Positions 8,852-18,300 are shown, numbered from the stretch's first letter. The stretch is DNA of 64,000 bases from Thermoplasmatales archaeon (GCA_027366585.1 DAHXNF010000010.1:1-64000); one strand, 5' to 3'. Numbers and translations: made by a program. Notes: generated by a model not told the origin, from the letters alone.

Positions 8852-10231
8852 ATGATAACTGCAAAGAACAGATCAAGACCATATGCAGAGCCGGGGTTGG
8901 ATAAAATAAAAATAAAGACCGAACTCCCGGGACCAAATGCCAGGAAAATTGTTGCTGAGGATTCAAAATACTTGGTAACTACGACAAAGTCACTCCCCGT
9001 TGTAGGATATCGTGGGAAGGGGCTCTTCGTTGAGGATGTTGACGGAAATGTCTTCCTTGATTTCTCTTCAGGAATCAGCGTAACCAACGTTGGACACGTG
9101 CATCCATATGTTACTCAGAAGGTCAAGGAACAGCTGGACAAGATGTGGCACTTTGCCGGCACGGACTATTACTACAAGGAACAGGTCGATGCTGCAAGGG
9201 CAATCGCCGGCATCGTTCCTGGAAACTTCCAGAAGAAGGTTTTCTTCAGTAACAGCGGAACTGAAAGCAATGAAGCTGCAATCAAGATTGCAAAAGCACA
9301 CACTAAGAGGCAACAGTTCATTGCTTTTATCGGCGGGTTTCACGGAAGAAGCAACGGCTCGCTTTCCTTCACTGCATCAAAGGCCTCCCATCGTGAAGGC
9401 TTTTTCCCATCGATGCCGGGCGTCGTCCACGTTCCATTCCCGAACCCATACAGGAACCCATTCGGAATAGATGGTTATGAGCATCCAGACGATCTGGTAG
9501 AACAGACGCTCGAGTTCATTGAAAAATACGTCTTCAAGACATATCTCCCTCCAGATGAGGTGGCAGCATTCCTTGTCGAACCGATTCAGGGCGAGGGTGG
9601 ATACATCATTCCGCCAAAGACCTTCCACAAGAAACTCCGGAAACTCGCGGATGACAGCGATATCCTGGTCATCATGGATGAGGTGCAGACTGGATTTGGA
9701 AGGACTGGGAAGTTCTTCGGATCAGAGCACTTTGGAGTGAACCCTGAAATAATGTCACTCGCCAAGGCAATTGCCTCCGGCATACCGATGGGAGCGGTCG
9801 TCGTAAACGCCAGACTTGATTTTGACCATCCTGGCATGCACTCAAACACATTTGGCGGAAACCTAATAGCAAGCGCTGCTTCTATAGCAACTATTGAGGT
9901 TATGAAGAAGGAAAAGCTTGTCGAGAACTCCGCGAAGATGGGTACATACCTCAAGAAGAGGTTGCTTGAACTTCAGGAAAAATACGATGAGATAGGCGAC
10001 GTGAGGGGGCTTGGCCTCATGACTGCAATAGATTTTGTAAAGGACCAGAGGACAAAAGAACCGGCTTCAAAGCTGCGGGATGAAGTTGAGCATAAATCCT
10101 ATGAAAATGGCTTGCTCCTCCTCTCCACTGGACAGAGTGCAATAAGGATAATACCTGCATTGATAGTAAATGAGAGGCAGATAGACATGGGTGTTGAAGC
10201 ACTCGACAACGCTATCAAGCAGTCAATCTGA
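8852..10231 (+). CDS. Class III PLP-dependent aminotransferase (4-aminobutyrate/ornithine aminotransferase type)
   Basis: The 459-residue protein shows the full class III pattern: 'FSSGISVTNVGH' near the N-terminus, the PLP phosphate site 'SNSGTESNEAA', 'GGFHGRS', 'VEPIQGEGGY', 'MDEVQTGFGRTG' and the Schiff-base lysine in 'SLAKAIASGIP'. The length and the long N-terminal extension resemble archaeal enzymes annotated as 4-aminobutyrate or ornithine omega-aminotransferases, some of which also racemise amino acids. The true donor cannot be decided. No partner dehydrogenase is adjacent. The 3' end overlaps hjc by 9 bp in convergent orientation. Confidence 0.9.
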   Translation: MITAKNRSRPYAEPGLDKIKIKTELPGPNARKIVAEDSKYLVTTTKSLPVVGYRGKGLFVEDVDGNVFLDFSSGISVTNVGHVHPYVTQKVKEQLDKMWHFAGTDYYYKEQVDAARAIAGIVPGNFQKKVFFSNSGTESNEAAIKIAKAHTKRQQFIAFIGGFHGRSNGSLSFTASKASHREGFFPSMPGVVHVPFPNPYRNPFGIDGYEHPDDLVEQTLEFIEKYVFKTYLPPDEVAAFLVEPIQGEGGYIIPPKTFHKKLRKLADDSDILVIMDEVQTGFGRTGKFFGSEHFGVNPEIMSLAKAIASGIPMGAVVVNARLDFDHPGMHSNTFGGNLIASAASIATIEVMKKEKLVENSAKMGTYLKKRLLELQEKYDEIGDVRGLGLMTAIDFVKDQRTKEPASKLRDEVEHKSYENGLLLLSTGQSAIRIIPALIVNERQIDMGVEALDNAIKQSI

Positions 10232-10747
10232 AATCTGCAACCTGTTCATATAATCAATTAACTCTGAAAGGGATTTTCCCCTTTCCCATTTTAAATAAAA
10301 ATTATTGCCCTTTGTTGTATCTATTTTTGGCAGGAAATCATAGAGATACGCTATTTTTCCTTTTGGATTTGCAGGTGCTGCAAATGTTTTCCATGCCTCT
10401 TCCCTGATTCCTTTCAGCCTGTACGCGTACACGAGGAAAATACCTGAGGCCTCGAGTCTCTTTATCATCCTTGTTGCCTGTTCCTGCCTTTTTCCCGAAG
10501 CCTCGGTGAACATAATAGTGTCATTTATTGATGACTTAACTTCTATTATCGCGGAAAGATCGCCCCTAATTGCCACGACGTCTGCACCAAGTGAACCGGC
10601 AGACCGGGTAACAAAGAACGGGTGATCTATTAGTTTTAGAATGCTTTTCTTTCTCTCGTCCGGGACAGCGTGAGAGTATTTCTCGACCTGCTTTGATACG
10701 CCTGAGAGTATCCCAATCAGTTCCCGTTCATAGATGCTGCCGTTCAC
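10223..10747 (-). CDS. hjc: Holliday junction resolvase Hjc
   Basis: The protein contains the archaeal Hjc core: 'YERELIGIL', 'TRSAGSLGADVVAI' and 'IEVKSS', giving the catalytic Glu, Asp and Glu-x-Lys of the nuclease fold. It cleaves four-way DNA junctions in recombination and fork repair. I chose the GTG at 10747, giving 'MNGSIYEREL...' of about 174 residues, because homologues start just before the YEREL motif and a TATA-like CATTTTTATG (10775-10784) lies about 30 nt upstream. A longer frame reaches 10807 but adds an unconserved Cys/Leu-rich leader. The tail of about 40 residues beyond the nuclease core is typical of Thermoplasmatales-length Hjc. Confidence 0.85.
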   Translation of the reverse strand: MNGSIYERELIGILSGVSKQVEKYSHAVPDERKKSILKLIDHPFFVTRSAGSLGADVVAIRGDLSAIIEVKSSINDTIMFTEASGKRQEQATRMIKRLEASGIFLVYAYRLKGIREEAWKTFAAPANPKGKIAYLYDFLPKIDTTKGNNFYLKWERGKSLSELIDYMNRLQISD

Positions 10748-10867
10748 AATATCAATCGAGAGTAGGCAAAGGTGCATAAAAATGATTCTTAGCTTTTTTG
10801 CACTCACAGACTAACCAGTTCTTCCAAAAACTTAATATCCATTGATAAATCTTGGGGGGGAAACCTA

Positions 10868-11239
10868 ATGCCGGTGTTAACTAGGGAGCACCTGATAAGA
10901 GCTCTCGAGAAAACCTACGGGACAAAAGGGATGCCTCAAGGGGACATTGAGGAGCTTTCTGATTTTATCCTCTCCTTCTTCGGTTATGAAGACTATGTAC
11001 TAGATAATGTTCTTTCAAGCGCCGAAAGAGACGTGTTCTACAACCTTGAGGAATATGATTTTCTGGAACCTTACAGGGAAGAGGTCACTATTGTCAAAGG
11101 CAAGGTGTGGAGGGTGAACCAGTGGAAATTCAAGAGGGACAAGATCACCAAGATGCTGACAAGCAGCGACGAAGCAGCGGGCGAGATTGACGTTTACGAA
11201 GAGATATTCAAGGAGATCTCTAACTACAGCAAGGGATGA
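10868..11239 (+). CDS. Conserved small archaeal protein (DUF6015-like)
   Basis: The acidic soluble protein of 123 residues is predicted mainly helical, with 'LTREHLIRALEKTYG' at the start and 'EEYDFLEPYREE' and 'WKFKRDKI' later. It resembles the small helical proteins of euryarchaea grouped as DUF6015; I am not certain of the family number and no function is known. The ATG is preceded by eight consecutive G (10854-10861), which form an extended Shine-Dalgarno-like block 6 nt before the start. An AT-rich promoter-like block lies at 10829-10848. Confidence 0.7.
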   Translation: MPVLTREHLIRALEKTYGTKGMPQGDIEELSDFILSFFGYEDYVLDNVLSSAERDVFYNLEEYDFLEPYREEVTIVKGKVWRVNQWKFKRDKITKMLTSSDEAAGEIDVYEEIFKEISNYSKG

Positions 11240-11254
11240 CCCCCGATTTGAAAA

Positions 11255-12790
11255 TCATTTGTTTCCGATAGGCGCAATGTTTCCCGACGATCCGGAGACA
11301 AATAGGAATATCACCATGCTTTTTGTAAATTGCAGGGTCCTTGGAACGAAGGTATAGAAGAATTCTATGTCTTCCTGCCTCATTGCCCTTGTGAACCTGA
11401 TCGCAGCAACATATACAGCAAGCCCTATAACAACATATATCAAGAGGTAGAAAAGGTACACGAGTATTGACGGCACTGATGAAAGAAAGCTGCTGAACGG
11501 CGACAGTGGAAGTATAAGGAAGTTGAATGCAGATATCGCGAAGAGCATTGCAATAGATGATATCCAGACCTTGCCTATTGTCCTGAAATCATAGGAGGCG
11601 ATCCTGAATTTTAGCGCGAAGTACAGGATGACAAGGAAATTTATCACGATCACTGATGAGTAACCAATGGCTGCGCCTATCAGCGGAGCCCTCGGGATAA
11701 GAATAAAGGAAAGGACGATGTTAGATAGCAGGGAAAGGCTGCTCGATATGATGAAAATTGATGTGACACGGATTCCCTGCAGTCCCTGGACAAGAACTCC
11801 CTGTGATATGAAGACCGCAGAAACCAGAAGGATAATGGCGAGAGGCAATGCTCCGTCTGTGTAATCAACCTTTCCAAGTACAAGGATGATTGGCATGCCG
11901 AGCACCGCTATCCACATTGCAATCGGCGTGTATATGAAGGTTGCAACGTTTATAGTGAGCCGGATTCCGCGCCTGATGCTGTCCGCATCATTGAATGAGA
12001 AATACTCTGAAAATTTTGGAAGAAGTATGTTGTTAAGCGGTGAAACGAGGAATGAAACGCTTGACGCAATCAGGAGAGCATAACTGTAAATAGCGAAAAC
12101 ATTGCCTCCTACAAGGGTGTCAACGATAAGCCTGTCCGCGTAGACAGATCCCGTGGAAACGATTGATGCAAGTAGGATCGGGATGGAATACCTCATCACC
12201 ATGTGCATGTCCATCTGCCTTGCTATCTCCGGCTGCCTGAGTTTTGCGGATCTTGTAATTGCCGTCAGGATTATCAGGCCGACGATGAGCATGAATGAGT
12301 AGGATACGGCCCATCCTGCTGCCACCGCCTGTGTATCCTGGAACCGGTACAGGAGGATCGATGCCGATCCATAAGCCGTAATTGCGTTCAGCAGGACAAG
12401 GAAGCCGTTTGTCTTGAATCTCTGGAAGCCGAGAACCATGCTGTTAACAATTGTGGATCCTACGTAAGCTGCCGAAGCGACAGACAGGAACGCGATGGAT
12501 TCATAAGCCGAGGCAGCCGATATTCCTGCAGGTATAAGCAGAAAACGTACAAGTACAGGTGACAGCAGGAATATGGTCAGGAATGAACCTGACGCAAGGA
12601 AAACCAGCATGATGAAAGTTTTCTTCAGGAGGGATCGCACCCTGTCTGTCTCTCCCTTCGCCATATGATTGGATATGAAATGCTGGACAGCCTGCGAAAG
12701 TCCAAATATGAAGACCGTGGTAACTAACGAGATAATAGCCTGCATCACCCCAATGCTGGCATAAATGGTCTGGCTGTAATACTTGACCAC
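11255..12790 (-). CDS. Polysaccharide biosynthesis/MATE-like flippase (5' end disrupted or mis-started)
   Basis: The protein has about 14 hydrophobic helices and resembles Wzx/MurJ-type lipid-linked oligosaccharide flippases. It would move glycan-lipids across the membrane, for example for S-layer or surface glycosylation. The first usual start is the GTG at 12790, giving 511 residues. The same frame upstream to about 12890 encodes a good first helix ('DIGIGAVFQYFGSASTLIGG'), which must be part of the protein, but no normal start is there. An N-terminal piece starting with TTG at 12938 continues in the neighbouring frame and stops at 12876-12878. A single extra base near 12880-12886 would explain this (see findings). 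Confidence 0.78.
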   Translation of the reverse strand: MVKYYSQTIYASIGVMQAIISLVTTVFIFGLSQAVQHFISNHMAKGETDRVRSLLKKTFIMLVFLASGSFLTIFLLSPVLVRFLLIPAGISAASAYESIAFLSVASAAYVGSTIVNSMVLGFQRFKTNGFLVLLNAITAYGSASILLYRFQDTQAVAAGWAVSYSFMLIVGLIILTAITRSAKLRQPEIARQMDMHMVMRYSIPILLASIVSTGSVYADRLIVDTLVGGNVFAIYSYALLIASSVSFLVSPLNNILLPKFSEYFSFNDADSIRRGIRLTINVATFIYTPIAMWIAVLGMPIILVLGKVDYTDGALPLAIILLVSAVFISQGVLVQGLQGIRVTSIFIISSSLSLLSNIVLSFILIPRAPLIGAAIGYSSVIVINFLVILYFALKFRIASYDFRTIGKVWISSIAMLFAISAFNFLILPLSPFSSFLSSVPSILVYLFYLLIYVVIGLAVYVAAIRFTRAMRQEDIEFFYTFVPRTLQFTKSMVIFLFVSGSSGNIAPIGNK

Positions 12791-12938
12791 ATAAGTGTAG
12801 AAGATTACCCCGCCAATGAGTGTCGATGCGGACCCGAAGTATTGAAAAACCGCCCCGATTCCAATATCCTTCCGGTCAACCTCCAGAGAGCCTCAACTCC
12901 TCAGCAATGCCCGTGCTTTCGCTTAAAGCATGATTCAA
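12791..12938 (-). pseudogene. Out-of-frame 5' end of the flippase gene
   Basis: A TTG at 12938 opens a frame encoding 'MNHALSESTGIAEELRLSGG' and then a stop (12876-12878). The flippase frame begins to look coding at about 12890 with 'EVDRKDIGIGAVFQYF'. Joining the two by removing one G of the GGAGG at 12881-12885 gives a continuous N-terminus of the expected kind. This is either a true frameshift or a base error in the assembly. Confidence 0.5.
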
Positions 12939-13028
12939 TCCGCATCTAATCCTGACCGTAAAGCGTCGACAATAAAAAATGTTCTCAATGTCTGCATGTT
13001 AAGAATCAAGCCTTCAATATTCCAGGCA

Positions 13029-14261
13029 TCACCCTGGCAGTTTCGATGCCAGATAGTCAGCTATTTCCATGGTCCTCTTCTCCTTCGAGAGGTTAACATT
13101 GCAGATGGGGCAAGCAGTTATTATGTATTTCGCCCCCGTGTTCTTTAGCTCATCGTACCTGATTTGCGATGCCTTCTCCGACAGTTCGGGAAAGATCAGC
13201 TCGTCAGGTCCACCGCAGCACCTGGTTTTGTTTCCGCTTCTCTTTGCAAGCACTGCATTCGTAGTTTCGGAAAGAACCTGCAGCGGCTTCGAATATTTCG
13301 GATCTCTCAGGACAAAGTGACAGGGTTCGTGGAATACTACTTTCTCCTCGCTGCGTTCAATAGAGGGCATCCTGACCAGGTCCAGGTAATAGTAGATCTC
13401 CAGATCAAAGTTATTTACGTAAAGCGGGAATGTGTTCTTTAGAAGCTCATAAGTATGCGGATCGACTGTTATGATCTTCCTCGAACCGCTTTCCTTGAGA
13501 ATAGAATAAACGTAGTTAGCGTATTTCTTGAACTTCTCTATATACCCGAGATCATAAATGAACGTGCCAGGATATGGTTCCCTTTCACCAAGGTATGAGA
13601 AGCTGATACCGGAGAGACGCAGGAGCTTCACAATGTTCCGAAGAGTTCCGTAGTTCTTCTGCTCCATTTCGCGATCCCGCATCCTCGAAAGCAGCCTTAT
13701 TAATGAGGGATGATTGGCCACTCTTGATGCCATGAAATTAGAGAGCAATGAGCCAATCTTTTTCCTTGCGGAATTAAGGTTCTTTGTATACGGCATCAGC
13801 TGGAACATGTTTCCTGTGTAAAGAAGATACTCTGCCTTACCATCGAAGTGGATACCTTCAGCCCAGCCGGCAGATCTGCTTCTCACACCAAGAGGGTTCC
13901 CATACTTTTCCGTAACTTCAACGATCATCCTCGCATATGGGTTCTCGTTCTTCCTGTCACCTGATGTTGTAATGATCTCCCTTGAAAGTTGTGAGACCTT
14001 CCCTGCATTCACGCCTGCAGGGCATACATACAGGCATGCATGACAGTCAAGGCATGAATAGAAGCTGTCAGAGATATGGGGCACAGGATTTCCTTCTCTG
14101 GTTTCATCCAGGAGCTTTCTACCCATGATCACGCGGCCCCGCGCACCCTTCCAGAGGCTGAATCCAGCGGGATCAAGCGTTGGGCACACCGTTTCGCAGA
14201 AACCGCAGTTTATACAGTTTCCAACCTCGTTCTCCAATTGCTGCAACAGGCTCTCAGTCAA
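13029..14261 (-). CDS. Fe-S oxidoreductase subunit (GlcF/GlpC-like, CCG domain)
   Basis: The 410-residue protein has two N-terminal [4Fe-4S] motifs, 'CINCGFCETVCP' (about 17-28) and 'CLDCHACLYVCP' (about 70-81). The C-terminal half holds CCG-type cysteine motifs, 'FHEPCHF', 'CCGGPDE' and 'ITACPICNVNL'. This is the electron-transfer partner of FAD-dependent glycolate or D-lactate oxidases, passing electrons to the membrane quinone pool. Its 5' end overlaps the 3' end of the FAD subunit by 8 bp, so the two form an operon transcribed leftward. Confidence 0.9.
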   Translation of the reverse strand: MTESLLQQLENEVGNCINCGFCETVCPTLDPAGFSLWKGARGRVIMGRKLLDETREGNPVPHISDSFYSCLDCHACLYVCPAGVNAGKVSQLSREIITTSGDRKNENPYARMIVEVTEKYGNPLGVRSRSAGWAEGIHFDGKAEYLLYTGNMFQLMPYTKNLNSARKKIGSLLSNFMASRVANHPSLIRLLSRMRDREMEQKNYGTLRNIVKLLRLSGISFSYLGEREPYPGTFIYDLGYIEKFKKYANYVYSILKESGSRKIITVDPHTYELLKNTFPLYVNNFDLEIYYYLDLVRMPSIERSEEKVVFHEPCHFVLRDPKYSKPLQVLSETTNAVLAKRSGNKTRCCGGPDELIFPELSEKASQIRYDELKNTGAKYIITACPICNVNLSKEKRTMEIADYLASKLPG

Positions 14262-15645
14262 AAATTTTCCCCCGGTTCATTATGCCGTTTGGATCGATTG
14301 CATGCTTGATTTTCCTCATTATATCCAAAGCATCCCTGGATTCAGTAAAGTCAAACTGATCCAGGAGAAGGGACTTTTTTTCTATACCGATTCCATGCTC
14401 GGCAGAGACGGATCCGCCATGCTCAAGTGCAACCTTCCCAAGGTATTTCTGAAATTCCTCCTCCTTTTCCATGCTCTGCTTTTCATCAGGATCGGCAAAT
14501 ATATTGGCGTGGATGTTTCCATCCGATATGTGACCAAATAGTGCAACCATGATTCCAAGCTCCTCTGCCTTGGCAGCTACCAGCTTTAGGGCAGCCGGTA
14601 GTTCTGATGCAAGCACTACAACGTCACCGATTATGACCTTCTGGCTGCTGCTTTTCCTGACTTTCAGCAGGGATGAATATGCGCCTTTCCTGGCCTCGTA
14701 GATCCTGGCCATCTCTTCAGGATCACGCGTTATTGAGAGATCAATAGGTCCGAGATCCCTGAGTATTTTAGCCGTCCTCTCCAGATCGACGTTGATACTA
14801 ATGTTTGTCGATGCTACATCCAGGATAAGCATGTAGGATGCTGTTTCCGGGAAAGACATTCCCTTGGCCTTTCTCAGCGAGTCCATCGTGATTCTGTCGA
14901 GGAATTCTGCAATGAGGGGAGTGATGCCGACAGACTTTACGTTCTTGATTGCGAGACCAACTTTCTCTATTGCGTCATAATACGCGAGTATCCTCCCCGT
15001 CGCTTCCGGTTTTGGCCATATCTTGACGAACGCCTTGGTGATTACACCAAGTGTTCCTTCTGCACCAATGAAGAGGGCAGTCAGGTCATAGCCCGCAGAT
15101 CGCTTGAGGACTCGTCCTCCTGTTGTCATAACGTTTCCGTTGGGAAGAACAACTTCGAGCCCGAGGATCCATTCCTTCGTGGTACCGTACATCGAGGCCC
15201 TCAGTCCCCCTGCATTCGTGGATATCGATCCGCCCACCGTGGCCGCCATAGAGCTCGCAGGATCCGGTGGGTAAATGAAATTGATTTCCGCGAGCTTTTC
15301 ATTGAGATCATCAAGCCTGACGCCGGGCTCAACGGTTGCATACCTGTCAGCAGGGCTTATGCTGATTATCCGGTTGAACTTCGCCATGCTCAGTACGACA
15401 AAATTGTCGAGCGGTATCGATGCACCGGTAAGTGAGGTGCCTCCTCCTCTCGGTACAACAAAAATCTTGTTAGAGTCACAGAAAGCGAGAAGTCTCCTGA
15501 TCTCATCTACTGTTTCAGGAACTGCGACAGCGATCGGTTCCTTACCCTTGAAAGCGGATGCATCTGTCAGGTATGGGATCTTTTCAACCGGATCAAATAT
15601 TGCATTTCCTCCAAGAATCTCCCGCAGAGCTTCAGTGTACTGCAT
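14254..15645 (-). CDS. FAD-linked 2-hydroxyacid oxidase (GlcD / D-lactate dehydrogenase family)
   Basis: The 463-residue flavoprotein has an N-terminal FAD-binding PCMH domain with 'VVPRGGGTSLTGASIP' (about 59-74) and 'GGSISTNAGGLRASMYG'. The C-terminal domain has 'FGHISDGNIHANIF' and 'VSAEHGIG'. It oxidises a 2-hydroxyacid such as D-lactate or glycolate to the 2-oxoacid. The directly coupled Fe-S gene downstream gives a GlcD-GlcF style two-component dehydrogenase. The substrate cannot be assigned from sequence alone. Confidence 0.9.
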   Translation of the reverse strand: MQYTEALREILGGNAIFDPVEKIPYLTDASAFKGKEPIAVAVPETVDEIRRLLAFCDSNKIFVVPRGGGTSLTGASIPLDNFVVLSMAKFNRIISISPADRYATVEPGVRLDDLNEKLAEINFIYPPDPASSMAATVGGSISTNAGGLRASMYGTTKEWILGLEVVLPNGNVMTTGGRVLKRSAGYDLTALFIGAEGTLGVITKAFVKIWPKPEATGRILAYYDAIEKVGLAIKNVKSVGITPLIAEFLDRITMDSLRKAKGMSFPETASYMLILDVASTNISINVDLERTAKILRDLGPIDLSITRDPEEMARIYEARKGAYSSLLKVRKSSSQKVIIGDVVVLASELPAALKLVAAKAEELGIMVALFGHISDGNIHANIFADPDEKQSMEKEEEFQKYLGKVALEHGGSVSAEHGIGIEKKSLLLDQFDFTESRDALDIMRKIKHAIDPNGIMNRGKIFD

Positions 15646-15687
15646 GCGAAGTAGAAAGCAATAACACCTAGTTAAAGATTGATCAGG

Positions 15688-16023
15688 TTAAGCTCCATTT
15701 TTTCCTTCATAGAGTGACTTTATCATGAGATATGAGATCAGGACGGTCGCAAGCGCTGCATGCCCGATGAAAAGTATAATGATCTCTATTGTGAAGTCTG
15801 CCTTGAAAGTAGTTATATAGACTACGAAGAGAATGTAAAATATAATCAGGAAAAGAACGCTGAAAAGTACCAGTTTCATGAACCGGGTGGCAAAGACCTT
15901 TTCCCTTGATCTGAAGAAGATGAAACCTTTCCCTGCGCACTTTCTGCAAATTTCATCCAATCCACGATCATCCTTCAATATACCGTATCCAGAGCAATCG
16001 GGACATACCTGTTTATGTTTCAC
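15688..16023 (-). CDS. Small membrane protein with DnaJ-type zinc-finger motifs
   Basis: The 111 residues begin with two CxxC motifs, 'CPDCSGYG' (8-15) and 'CRKCAGKG' (26-33), the CxxCxGxG repeat seen in DnaJ zinc fingers. Two hydrophobic helices follow (about 49-72 and 78-100). The zinc motif probably sits on the cytoplasmic face and the C-terminus is short and basic. The function is unknown. It lies just upstream of the GlcD-type gene on the same strand, but the gap leaves co-transcription uncertain. Confidence 0.65.
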   Translation of the reverse strand: MKHKQVCPDCSGYGILKDDRGLDEICRKCAGKGFIFFRSREKVFATRFMKLVLFSVLFLIIFYILFVVYITTFKADFTIEIIILFIGHAALATVLISYLMIKSLYEGKNGA

Positions 16024-16076
16024 TAATATCTCAGGATAATATTATATCTAAAGTTTTTCTCAGAACTGCAGCAAAA

Positions 16077-16688
16077 TCATGGACATTTTCCTGCGCTGAT
16101 TGAGTCGTTGAAGAGAGTAACGAATGTTCCGTTACAGGTAAAGGTAGCTGTATCGAATTGCGATGGATTAGGAGCATACCCCCGGAGTGAAGTTCCCGTC
16201 TGCTCGTCCCAATCGGTAACCTGCTTTTTGTCGTACTTGATGCATTCCAGCGTTGTACCTGTGAAGGCAACCTCTACAAGTGAGTACCCGGTTGGAGGAC
16301 TTGATGTGGAAAAACCACCTTCCAGGATAGACCATGTCTGCCCGCTCGAAAGAGTGAATGCAAACGCCACTATTGCCCCCTTGCCGGAAAAGGAAAACAC
16401 GGCTATCGGTGCGGAATTGCTGGCAACCCCATTGTCTACAAGAGGTGCAGGCTTTGTCAGGAATTTAACGTTGAAACTCTTGTTGTTCAGGTATACCGGC
16501 CAGAATGCGTTTCCGAAGTAATATGAATTTCTAAGCAGCAGGAATGTCCTGGTACCGGTACTGCCATTGGTGAATGTCCAGTTCACTGTTCCCTGTGACT
16601 GATTATACCATGACCAGGAAACTTTCAGTGTGCTATCCGGCTTCTTCTGGCTTTCTAGATATGGCAATATGCCGCCGATTCTTGTCAT
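16077..16688 (-). CDS. Hypothetical Asn/Ser/Thr-rich extracellular-type protein, possibly 5'-truncated
   Basis: The 203 residues are rich in aromatic, Asn and Ser/Thr residues with beta-strand-like patterns ('VSWSWYNQSQGTVNWTFTNG', 'AFAFTLSSGQTWSI') and several NxT/S sites, which is the style of secreted proteins in this genome. There is no signal peptide after the ATG at 16688. The same frame runs a further 13 codons upstream to a TAG without offering a start or signal. I see no TATA box at the right place. It may be the C-terminal part of a once longer secreted protein. I do not recognise the family. Confidence 0.5.
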   Translation of the reverse strand: MTRIGGILPYLESQKKPDSTLKVSWSWYNQSQGTVNWTFTNGSTGTRTFLLLRNSYYFGNAFWPVYLNNKSFNVKFLTKPAPLVDNGVASNSAPIAVFSFSGKGAIVAFAFTLSSGQTWSILEGGFSTSSPPTGYSLVEVAFTGTTLECIKYDKKQVTDWDEQTGTSLRGYAPNPSQFDTATFTCNGTFVTLFNDSISAGKCP

Positions 16689-16839
16689 CCATGTCGAAAA
16701 GCAATACTGTGAATAAAGTTGACTACCCTACTGATGGGTAAGCGGAGGTAGAGAAGCGTTTCCTGCCCTCATTTATGGAATGATAGGAATGCCAGTTGAC
16801 CTCTGCAAGATGAGCCGCACTGAATAGGAGTTCGTTGCG

Positions 16840-18006
16840 CTAGATCCTGGAAAGAGCACTCTCAAGATCATCAATGAGATCATTCTCGCCTTCAATACCT
16901 GCTGAGATCCGGATCAGCGTATCATCTATTCCCAAGCGTCTTCTTTCATCCGGAGGAACGGAAAGATGTGTCATCATCGATGGGACCTCTATGAGAGATT
17001 CAACACCGCCGAGGCTCTCTGCAAGCGAGAACAATTCAAGGCCGCTGAGGAACCTGCGGACTCCCGCAAGATCTGTGTTGAGCTTAACTGAGACCATGCC
17101 GCCGAATCCTGTCATCTGCTGTACTGCAACGGAATGAAGAGGATGTGTTTCAAGTCCAGGATAGAAAACTTCCTTAACCTTCCCGCTTGACGCCATCAGG
17201 TTTGCTATACTTCTGGCATTTCTTTCATGAATTGCCATTCTTGCTGCAAGCGTTTTTGCTCCCCTCAGTGTGAGATAGCTGTCGAATGGTGACATTATTC
17301 CGCCTGCTGCATTCTGGAAGAACTTTATGCTCTCGAAAAGAGTGTCACTGTCCGTGACCACGGCGCCACCTATGGTGTCGCTATGTCCACCGATGTATTT
17401 TGTTGTGCTGTGTACAACTATGTCGCATCCCAGCTTTATTGGATTCTGGAAGAACGGCGAGGCGAACGTGTTGTCCGCAACAGTGAGTATTCCCTTATCA
17501 GATGCCAGGCCGCAAACTTCCTTGAGAGGTGTTATCTTCAGGAAAGGGTTGGAAGGAGTTTCGCACCATATCATTCTCGTCTTTTCCGATATGACAGAAA
17601 GTGCATTTTCAGGATTGGAGAGATCCGCGAACTTCACCTCGATGCCAAATCTTGAACCGAAGTTCACCAGCAGTCTCCTTGTCCCTCCGTAAAGATCATC
17701 GCCTGCGATAATCGAGTCACCGGATTTTAGGGTGGAAATTATGACTGCAGTTTCTGCAGCGAGTCCGGATGCGAACGCGAGTCCATGCTTTGCCTGCTCA
17801 AGTGAAGCCAGTTTCCTTTCCAGAGCCTGGCGCGTCGGATTGCCGGTCCTGCTGTAATCCATTCCTCTGGTTGCTGTCTCCGGTTCCTTCCTTGCAAAAG
17901 TTGTCGTAAGGTGGATAGGAATAACGACATCTCCAAACTCTCCTGTATCCTTTAATGGCTTTTCTGCATCATGTATCGACCTGGTTGCGAAGTCTCTTTG
18001 TTTCAT
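16840..18006 (-). CDS. Cystathionine gamma-synthase / gamma-lyase family PLP enzyme
   Basis: The 388-residue protein follows the Cys/Met metabolism PLP family closely: 'TTTFARKEP' and 'DYSRTGNPTR' near the N-terminus, 'FASGLAA', 'GDDLYGGT', 'ETPSNPFLKI', 'VADNTFASP' and the PLP lysine in 'HSTTKYIGGHSD'. It handles the exchange of sulfur between cysteine and homocysteine, or cleaves cystathionine. Synthase and lyase cannot be separated by eye. The pathway link to the ergothioneine genes at 57-60 kb (which need a sulfur donor such as cysteine) is only inference. Confidence 0.9.
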   Translation of the reverse strand: MKQRDFATRSIHDAEKPLKDTGEFGDVVIPIHLTTTFARKEPETATRGMDYSRTGNPTRQALERKLASLEQAKHGLAFASGLAAETAVIISTLKSGDSIIAGDDLYGGTRRLLVNFGSRFGIEVKFADLSNPENALSVISEKTRMIWCETPSNPFLKITPLKEVCGLASDKGILTVADNTFASPFFQNPIKLGCDIVVHSTTKYIGGHSDTIGGAVVTDSDTLFESIKFFQNAAGGIMSPFDSYLTLRGAKTLAARMAIHERNARSIANLMASSGKVKEVFYPGLETHPLHSVAVQQMTGFGGMVSVKLNTDLAGVRRFLSGLELFSLAESLGGVESLIEVPSMMTHLSVPPDERRRLGIDDTLIRISAGIEGENDLIDDLESALSRI

Positions 18007-18300
18007 TGTAAAATATCCTCTGGGCAGTAATCATGTTTACTTATTAGAAAATCACCCATGGAAGAAATAAGCACCACCGGATACCTTAACTAATTTTAAC
18101 AGTTCGGGCTTTGAGATATTGAAGCTGATTATGGAGCCAAGTGATTTCCGAGAACCCCTCTGTGCTGTTTTATCTATGACGACATTGTCAATTTTTTGTT
18201 GATTTTCAGGATAAGATAATTTCAGAATTCTAAGGCATAGTATATAAAGGAAATTTTGCCCTTTATAAATGTGAATACACTTTAGTTACCATTAATGGAA

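Noticed and set aside
10748-10807. N-terminal extension of Hjc
   Set aside because: The extra 20 residues are not family-like, and the TATA-like element would fall inside the coding region.
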